NCBI GenBank assembly: GCA_023390695.1 | Contig: JAEWCJ010000403.1 | Location: forward strand, 1 to 10,631 | Length of the DNA: 10,631 nt | Direction of reading: 5' to 3' | From: Pseudomonadota bacterium | Lineage (GTDB): Bacteria; Pseudomonadota; Alphaproteobacteria; Rhizobiales; Xanthobacteraceae | In this document: in pieces, positions 6,018-10,631 of the stretch | How the letters are laid out: each line of letters starts with the position of its first letter | How positions within the stretch are numbered: position 1 is the first letter of the stretch | Notes under the pieces: generated by a model | The model's input: only the letters and a program-made list of their open reading frames with translations | Told to the model about the DNA's origin: nothing | The model's database searches: none | Position numbers and translations under genes: made by a program

Positions 6018-6983
6018 TTGCGCTCGCTCGCAGCGCTTGCGGCGATATTCGCCGCGATCGCTACACCAGAGACGTCTGCGGCGACTTATCCCGATCGCCC
6101 GATCAAGATCGTCGTGCCGTTCCCGGCCGGCGGCGGCGGCGACATTCTGGCACGCACCGTGCTCAGCAAGATGGCTGAACAACAGGGCTGGACCATTGTC
6201 ATCGAGAACCGGCCGGGCGCCGGCGGAAATATCGGCGTTGAATCGGTCGCGCGCGCCGCGCCGGACGGTTACACGCTGTCTTACGGCACCAACGGCACGC
6301 ATGCGATCAATCAGACGCTCTACGCAAAGCCAGGCTTCGACGCGCTGAAGGATTTCGCACCGATCGGTCGCTTCACCCAGATCGGTCTGGTGCTTGCCGT
6401 ACATCCCTCGCTCCCGGCCACGTCGGTGAAGGAGTTGATCGCCTATCTCAAGGACAATCCCGGCAAGGTGAATTATGCGACCGCCGGCAACGGCACGACG
6501 TCGCATCTCGCCGGCGCATTGTTCAAGAACACGACCGGCGCCAGCTTTCAGGTGGTGCCCTATCGCGGCGGCGGACCGGCCATGACCGATTTCATCGCCG
6601 GCACCGTGCAGATGATGATCGAGGTGATGCCCAGCGCCTTGCCGCAGGTGCAAGGCGGCAAACTGCGTGGCCTCGGCGTCACCACCGCAAACCGCTGGCC
6701 GCTCGCCAAGGATATCCCGACCATGAGCGAAGCGGGCATGACGGATTTCGTCATTACCGCCTGGGACGGATTATTCGCACCCGCCGGCACGCCGAGACCG
6801 ATCATCGACACGCTGAACGCCGCGGTGCGCAAGGCCTTGTCCGATCCGCAGACACAGGAGGCACTTTTGAAACGCGGCGCCGAGGCCGTGCCAGGATCGC
6901 CGGAGGAATTCGGCACATTCGTCGGCGCGGAAGTTCAGCGCTGGGGCAAACTGGTCAAGGATTCCGGCGCGAAGATCGATTGA
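6018..6983 (+). CDS. Bug/TctC-family periplasmic solute-binding protein
   Basis: About 321 residues, the extracytoplasmic binding protein family of tripartite tricarboxylate transporters, which usually binds carboxylates or related small molecules. A hydrophobic signal segment (about 3-16) ends near ETSAA, and the mature protein starts with the hallmark YPDRPIKIVVPFPAGGGGD. Other family blocks are NRPGAGGNIG (residues 65-74), APDGYTL and YRGGGPAMTDFIAGTVQ. The frame begins at a TTG (6018) with no ribosome binding site; in-frame upstream there is no ATG or GTG. A one-base shift to ATG 5993 would give about 329 residues, a normal length, so the 5' end may carry a frameshift or sequencing error. 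No TctA/TctB membrane genes are in the window, as is common for orphan Bug proteins. It follows the M29-like gene after 89 bases on the same strand and probably captures that enzyme's substrate. Confidence 0.9.
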   Translation: MRSLAALAAIFAAIATPETSAATYPDRPIKIVVPFPAGGGGDILARTVLSKMAEQQGWTIVIENRPGAGGNIGVESVARAAPDGYTLSYGTNGTHAINQTLYAKPGFDALKDFAPIGRFTQIGLVLAVHPSLPATSVKELIAYLKDNPGKVNYATAGNGTTSHLAGALFKNTTGASFQVVPYRGGGPAMTDFIAGTVQMMIEVMPSALPQVQGGKLRGLGVTTANRWPLAKDIPTMSEAGMTDFVITAWDGLFAPAGTPRPIIDTLNAAVRKALSDPQTQEALLKRGAEAVPGSPEEFGTFVGAEVQRWGKLVKDSGAKID

Positions 6984-7012
6984 TCCGACGCGACGGCAAA
7001 GCGCCGCCTCTA

Positions 7013-7414
7013 CTACGACACCTGCCGGATCCAGTCCTGCAGGTTGTAGTAGGTGGTCACGCGGGCGATCTTGCCGTCGCGAATTTCGAAGAAGGCGCCG
7101 GCCGGCAGCCGATAGGTCTGGCCGCGCGCTTCCGGCAGCCCGGAATCGGTCGCGAGATAGGTGCCGTTGACGATGAATTCCGCCGCCGCGCGGGCGCCGC
7201 TCGCATCCACCATCACGGCGATATCGGTCAGGTTCTCGTCATAGCAACGCGCCATATGCGCGAGAAAGTCGCGGAATTTCTCCTTGCCGCCGCGGGCCGC
7301 GCCTTCGTTCACGTCATGCCGAAAGTCGTCCGCGACGCAGGCCAGCATGCCCTCCCAGTCCTTGGCGTTGAAGGCGTCGTAATAGCGGCGGATCAGAGAA
7401 GCGGTATCGGTCAC
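7013..7414 (-). CDS. SnoaL/NTF2-like protein, ketosteroid-isomerase-related
   Basis: A 133-residue single-domain protein of the NTF2-like superfamily. The N-terminal helix pair (RRYYDAFNAKDWEGMLACV) leads to DDFRHDVNEG and to a curved sheet ending in GKIARVTTYYNLQDWIRQV, the typical ending of the ketosteroid-isomerase-related group. Members form a cone-shaped pocket for small ligands, but many have no known reaction, and I assign none. The start is GTG at 7414 with AAGGA eight bases upstream; no in-frame ATG fits better. It converges on the Bug gene with 29 bases between the stops and no clear terminator. Confidence 0.85.
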   Translation of the reverse strand: MTDTASLIRRYYDAFNAKDWEGMLACVADDFRHDVNEGAARGGKEKFRDFLAHMARCYDENLTDIAVMVDASGARAAAEFIVNGTYLATDSGLPEARGQTYRLPAGAFFEIRDGKIARVTTYYNLQDWIRQVS

Positions 7415-7536
7415 GGGACTTGTCCTTTCGATCGTATGCCCCGCCTATCAAATACGCGCGAGTTTGCAAATCCGCCGGCCCACCGGGATTTGAACATTTC
7501 CCGGCGGCACGCGACTATTCCGGGAGGTGGCTTCAC

Positions 7537-8169
7537 ATGACCGCAAAATCTACGGCAGACACGGCGTCACGGCCGGCCCGGACCTTTCCAGACCAGCGCC
7601 ACGATCTCTTCCTGCGCGAAGGCGCGGGCCGCTTCTACTGGAAACTCGACAATCAAGGCGTCCTGCTGTCGGACGACACGCTACGCTGGGAACATGACGG
7701 GATGCCGCGCGAGCGCGCCTTCACCGACATTCTGTCCATCAGGCTGCAAACCGCGCACGTCCACAAGAGCGGCGACATCGGCGTCTGCCAGATTACGTTC
7801 CGCGACGGCCTGATACTGACACTGCAGAGCAGCGACGCGCGCGGTTATGCCGACGATGCACGCGCGCAGGCCTATGCCGGCTTCGTGCGCGACCTGCATG
7901 CGCGCCTGATGGCTTTCCGCCCGCGCGATATCCGCTATCTCGCCGGCAATTCCGAACGCTGGCACATGCTCGGCATTGCGGTGCTGGTCGTCGCGGGCCT
8001 GTTCTTTGTCGGGCTTCCACTGGCGCTGTTTCTGTATGTGCGCTCATGGGAGGTACTTGGCATTCTCGCGACCGGCGCGGCTTTTGTCTGGCCGGTGGCG
8101 CGCGTGGTGCAGCGGAATGCCCCGCGCGACTACGCACCCACACATGTCCCCGACGAGATGCTTCCCTGA
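7537..8169 (+). CDS. Two-helix membrane protein of unknown function
   Basis: A 210-residue protein. Residues 22-125 form a soluble beta-rich domain (RFYWKLDNQGVLLSDD, then FTDILSIRLQ, then CQITFRDGLILTLQS, then a helix with YAGFVRDLHARL) whose strand pattern and final helix resemble a bacterial PH-like domain; this is my inference. Two transmembrane helices follow at about 144-167 and 171-190, then a short Pro-rich polar tail. ATG 7537 has a near-consensus GGAGGT (7523-7528) upstream, which is decisive over the longer frame from 7420. It is probably an inner-membrane protein. Its start region is divergent from the NTF2-like gene, with 122 bases between the starts. Confidence 0.8.
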   Translation: MTAKSTADTASRPARTFPDQRHDLFLREGAGRFYWKLDNQGVLLSDDTLRWEHDGMPRERAFTDILSIRLQTAHVHKSGDIGVCQITFRDGLILTLQSSDARGYADDARAQAYAGFVRDLHARLMAFRPRDIRYLAGNSERWHMLGIAVLVVAGLFFVGLPLALFLYVRSWEVLGILATGAAFVWPVARVVQRNAPRDYAPTHVPDEMLP

Positions 8170-8199
8170 CGCGTTTCGTCGCGCGGAACCATCTTGGAA

Positions 8200-8220
8200 C
8201 GCCATGTTTTTAACATAGCG
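8200..8220. repeat. Inverted repeat between the membrane protein and MFS genes
   Basis: CGCCATGTT (8200-8208) and AACATAGCG (8212-8220) can pair over a TTT loop with one mismatch. It sits 30 bases after the stop of the two-helix membrane protein gene. There is no T-tract, so it may be a weak terminator or an operator for the transporter gene. Apart from this the 144-base gap shows nothing. Confidence 0.35.
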
Positions 8221-8313
8221 GCCTGTCTTTACCTGTTGAGAGCCACGTTGCCCGCCGCCGCCGATTCAGGCTTCATCCATCATCGCTCTTGCCATCCATT
8301 CCCGAAGGCCCGC

Positions 8314-9609
8314 ATGGCGCGCAATCTCCGCCCGATCTTCTCATTGCTGCTTGCGGTTGCCTTCCTTCTCGCCGGCAATGGTCTGCAATTCACGCTGCTG
8401 CCGCTGCGCGGCACCGCCGAGGGATTCGACCCCATCGCGCTCGGGCTGATCGGCTCCGCCTATTATGTCGGCTTCGTGTCGGGGTGCCTGCTCGGGCCGT
8501 ATGCGATCCTGCGCGCCGGCCATATCCGCGCCTTCGCCGCGATGGTGGCGGTCGCCGCCGCCGTAACGCTTGCTTATGCGCTCGTGCCCTCTCCGGCAGC
8601 CTGGGCGTTGTTCCGCCTGCTGACCGGATTCTGCCTCGCCGGATTCTATCTGGTGGTGGAAAGCTGGCTCAACGACCGCGCCGACAACGCAAGCCGCGGC
8701 ATGGTGATGTCGGCCTACATCATCGTGAATTTCGGCGCCATCACCGCCGGGCAGATGCTGGTGACACTGTATCCGATCGAAGCCGCCGGCAGCTTCATGC
8801 TTTCGGCCATCCTGGCGTCGCTCGCCATCGTTCCCGTCGCGCTGACCCGTTCGGCGCAACCCGCACCGATCACCATCGTCAGCTTCCGGCCCCGGACCTT
8901 GTATGAAGCGGCGCCGGTTGCCTTGGTGGCAAGCTTCATGATCGGGCTTGCCAACGGCGCATTCTGGTCGCTCGCCCCGCTTTCTGCAGCAGGCAGCGGC
9001 CTCGACGTCGCGCAGGTGGCCTCGTTCATGAGCATCGCCGTGCTGGCCGGCGCAGTGGGGCAATGGCCGTTCGGCCGCTTGTCCGATCGCGTCGATCGCC
9101 GTCTTGTCCTGTTCGGCATTCTGCTGGGCGCCGCAGCCGCCGGCCTTGTGCTGTTTGTGTTTGCGAACTCGGTGGGGAGCCTGATGACATTCGGCTTCCT
9201 GTTCGGTGCGCTGGCCCTGCCGACCTATTCCATTGCTGCGGCACATGGCTTCGACAAGACGCCGCACGGTGACATGGTCGCGACCTCCGCGACGCTGCTG
9301 CTCGTGAACGGCCTCGGCTCCGTGATCGGGCCGCTCGCGGCGTCGGCGCTGATGAATCCTTTGGGCCCGCGGGCGCTGTTCCTGTTTACCGCGATCTCGC
9401 AGGCGCTGCTGGCGGCCTATGTGTTCTACCGGACGCGGGTGCAGGTCTCGCTCGCGCCGCCCGAGAAGACCGAATTCGATGTGGCGACCACGTCCCCGGT
9501 CGGCGCCGTCGTGACCACCGAAACCCTCGACCCGGATGATCCGCTGGTCGCCGTGCCCGACGATTATGTCCCGGAAACAAAGCCGGAACCCGGCGCAGCC
9601 CCGGTGTAA
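8314..9609 (+). CDS. MFS transporter, YcaD-like
   Basis: A 431-residue inner-membrane transporter of the major facilitator superfamily with a 12-helix layout. The first half has LPLRGTAEGFDPIALGLIGS and the helix-5-region signature GFCLAGFYLVVESWLND, typical of the YcaD-like subgroup. The second half has the loop motif GQWPFGRLSDRVDRR at about 248-262, the motif-A equivalent between helices 8 and 9. The last 45 residues form a soluble acidic and Pro-rich tail. The frame extends upstream to 8194, but ATG 8314 begins the first helix correctly and has GAAGG five bases before it. The substrate is unknown; subgroup members are annotated as putative drug or metabolite exporters. It stands alone on the plus strand with its own upstream gap. 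Confidence 0.92.
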   Translation: MARNLRPIFSLLLAVAFLLAGNGLQFTLLPLRGTAEGFDPIALGLIGSAYYVGFVSGCLLGPYAILRAGHIRAFAAMVAVAAAVTLAYALVPSPAAWALFRLLTGFCLAGFYLVVESWLNDRADNASRGMVMSAYIIVNFGAITAGQMLVTLYPIEAAGSFMLSAILASLAIVPVALTRSAQPAPITIVSFRPRTLYEAAPVALVASFMIGLANGAFWSLAPLSAAGSGLDVAQVASFMSIAVLAGAVGQWPFGRLSDRVDRRLVLFGILLGAAAAGLVLFVFANSVGSLMTFGFLFGALALPTYSIAAAHGFDKTPHGDMVATSATLLLVNGLGSVIGPLAASALMNPLGPRALFLFTAISQALLAAYVFYRTRVQVSLAPPEKTEFDVATTSPVGAVVTTETLDPDDPLVAVPDDYVPETKPEPGAAPV

Positions 9610-9660
9610 CCGCCTGATATTCCCAAGGTTCTACACCCCTATCGCCGCCGCAAAGCTAAC

Positions 9661-9668
9661 CTATATAT
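9661..9668 (+). promoter_or_regulatory. Possible -10 element giving a leaderless GreA-family mRNA
   Basis: CTATATAT lies directly upstream of ATG 9674 in a GC-rich background, and the only Shine-Dalgarno-like sequence is a poor GAGA too close to the start. If this is the -10 box, transcription would begin at or within a base or two of the start codon. No good -35 is visible around 9639-9644. Confidence 0.3.
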
Positions 9669-9673
9669 GAGAA

Positions 9674-10141
9674 ATGAGCCGCGCATTCGTGAAAGAAGCG
9701 GAAGACGGCGACAGTTTTGACGATCTTGGCGATCGGCCGATCTCGCCGTATCCGAACGATGTCACTCCGGAAGGGCTTGCCCTGATCGAGGAGGCCTTGG
9801 AACGCGCGCATCGCGAACATGCCGAGGCGCAGGCGAAAAACGACCGTCGCGCATTGGCGGAAGCAGCCCGCGATCTTCGCTACTGGAACGCGCGGCGCGC
9901 CAGCGCCCAGGTCATTCCGCCGCCGGTCGACAAGGAGCATGTGCATTTCGGCTCAACCGTGACGCTGATGCGCGATGACGGACGCAAGCAGACCTTCCAG
10001 ATCGTCGGCGAGGATGAAGCCGACATCGCCAAAGGCAAGCTGTCACACGCGGCCCCGCTCGCCCGCGCGCTGTTCGGCCGTAAAGCCGGCGAAACGGTGA
10101 CGGTCGGCAAGAACGACGTCGAGATTCTCGAGATCAACTAA
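9674..10141 (+). CDS. GreA/GreB-family protein
   Basis: A 155-residue member of the Gre transcription-factor family, whose members enter the RNA polymerase secondary channel. The C-terminal FKBP-like domain is well conserved (about 88-155): FGSTVTLMRDDGR, then IVGEDEADIAKGKLSHAAPLARALFG, then KAGETVTV. The N-terminal coiled coil (about 33-80) is short, and its tip region (KNDRRALAEAARD) lacks the acidic DLSEN-type motif that coordinates magnesium in GreA. RNA cleavage stimulation is therefore doubtful; it may instead modulate initiation or elongation by occupying the channel. A polar N-terminal extension (1-30) precedes the coil. Canonical GreA should be encoded elsewhere in the genome. Confidence 0.88.
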   Translation: MSRAFVKEAEDGDSFDDLGDRPISPYPNDVTPEGLALIEEALERAHREHAEAQAKNDRRALAEAARDLRYWNARRASAQVIPPPVDKEHVHFGSTVTLMRDDGRKQTFQIVGEDEADIAKGKLSHAAPLARALFGRKAGETVTVGKNDVEILEIN

Positions 10142-10167
10142 GATGAGCACGAACGCGGACAGACGTC

Positions 10168-10611
10168 ATGCTGACTTCTCTGCATCTGCGTGAAACCGCA
10201 AGGCGCCTGCAACTGTTCAGGCGGCGACTGCTGCGATCGCACCCGCTGCTCGGCATCCTCGCTCTCAATCTTGTCGCTGGCCTCCTCATCGGGGCGATCG
10301 CCGTCGGCGGATTGCTGCTGCTCGACACGCACGGCCTGCGCAGCCTGATCCTGCGCGATGCTTCGCCCGCCGCCGCCCTGCTGCTACTCAGCTTCGGCTT
10401 TGCCATCACCTTCGGCAGCGCGCTGATGGGCTGCGCGATCATGAAGCTGCCACGCGAGACTCCGGAGGCTCCGCCTTCCGCCGGCAGCGGCGACGGATCA
10501 CGGGCGCTGCCAGTGCCTGCACGCGGCTGCAGCGACATGGTGGGACGGATCGTGGCGCAGCCCGCAGCGCTGCCGACGCACACGACCCTCGAGACAAGAG
10601 CGAAGGCATAA
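10168..10611 (+). CDS. Small two-helix membrane protein of unknown function
   Basis: A 147-residue protein. A basic amphipathic start (RRLQLFRRRLLRS) leads into one transmembrane helix at about 26-52 (LLGILALNLVAGLLIGAIAV) and a second at about 67-92 (AAALLLLSFGFAITFGSALM). The positive N-terminus suggests a cytoplasmic start. The last 50 residues are polar and Pro/Ser/Thr-rich. ATG 10168 has only a weak GGAC seven bases upstream. It follows the GreA-family gene by 26 bases and is probably cotranscribed. I recognise no family with a known role. Confidence 0.75.
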   Translation: MLTSLHLRETARRLQLFRRRLLRSHPLLGILALNLVAGLLIGAIAVGGLLLLDTHGLRSLILRDASPAAALLLLSFGFAITFGSALMGCAIMKLPRETPEAPPSAGSGDGSRALPVPARGCSDMVGRIVAQPAALPTHTTLETRAKA

Positions 10612-10631
10612 GGCATAACGTCGCTTTCATT

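Noticed and set aside
4524..6653. A 709-codon open frame on the minus strand across the M29-like and Bug genes
   Set aside because: Its translation is rich in His, Arg, Ala and Val with no domain, and it is antiparallel to two genes with clear family motifs. It is the mirror of GC-rich codon use.
6984..7012. Possible bidirectional terminator between the converging Bug and NTF2-like genes
   Set aside because: Only three-pair stems can be drawn and there is no T-run.
8341..9267. A 308-codon open frame on the minus strand inside the transporter gene
   Set aside because: The Gln/His/Arg-rich translation has no motif, and the opposite strand encodes a clear MFS protein.
10143..10193. A 16-residue frame starting at ATG 10143 just after the GreA-family stop
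   Set aside because: It is very short, has no ribosome binding site and overlaps the start of the membrane protein gene in another frame.

Overview
The window is about 10.6 kb of GC-rich chromosomal DNA, most likely from an alphaproteobacterium of the Rhizobiales (Bradyrhizobium, Afipia or Xanthobacteraceae type). The evidence is strongly biased codon use, an orphan Bug/TctC-type binding protein, a short-coiled-coil GreA-family protein and several small rhizobial-style conserved hypotheticals. I see no tRNA, rRNA, insertion sequence, phage gene or CRISPR array. The genus is an inference from protein style; no marker gene is present.

Left part (1-1837): a secreted lytic-transglycosylase-domain protein on the minus strand, then a gene-poor stretch of about 520 bases, a 105-residue protein that may be a ferredoxin-like alpha/beta barrel, a strong hairpin, and a small membrane-anchored protein.

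Central part (1862-6983) is the most interesting. Two divergent transcription units flank a 107-base control region. Leftward run a GntR/FCD regulator, a GNAT acetyltransferase and a carbon-nitrogen hydrolase; the last two overlap by one base (TGATG) and are a split version of a known GNAT-nitrilase fusion. Rightward run an uncharacterised protein with features of the M29 aminopeptidase / 2,5-dihydroxypyridine dioxygenase (NicX) fold, and a periplasmic Bug/TctC solute-binding protein. A perfect 14-base palindrome, TTTTGCATGCAAAA, lies between the apparent -35 and -10 elements of the rightward promoter, with related half-sites at the regulator's start codon. The simplest reading is a substrate-inducible catabolic locus: capture of a small carboxylate-like compound in the periplasm, attack by a metalloenzyme, and amide hydrolysis or acetyl transfer by the leftward pair. 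The substrate is unknown. The reading frame at the start of the Bug gene looks disrupted by one base.

Right part (7013-10611): a small SnoaL/ketosteroid-isomerase-like protein (minus strand), a two-helix membrane protein with a possible PH-like cytoplasmic domain, a YcaD-like MFS transporter, a GreA-family protein that lacks the usual acidic tip motif and may be translated from a leaderless mRNA, and a small two-helix membrane protein. These look like ordinary chromosomal housekeeping or accessory genes unrelated to the central locus.
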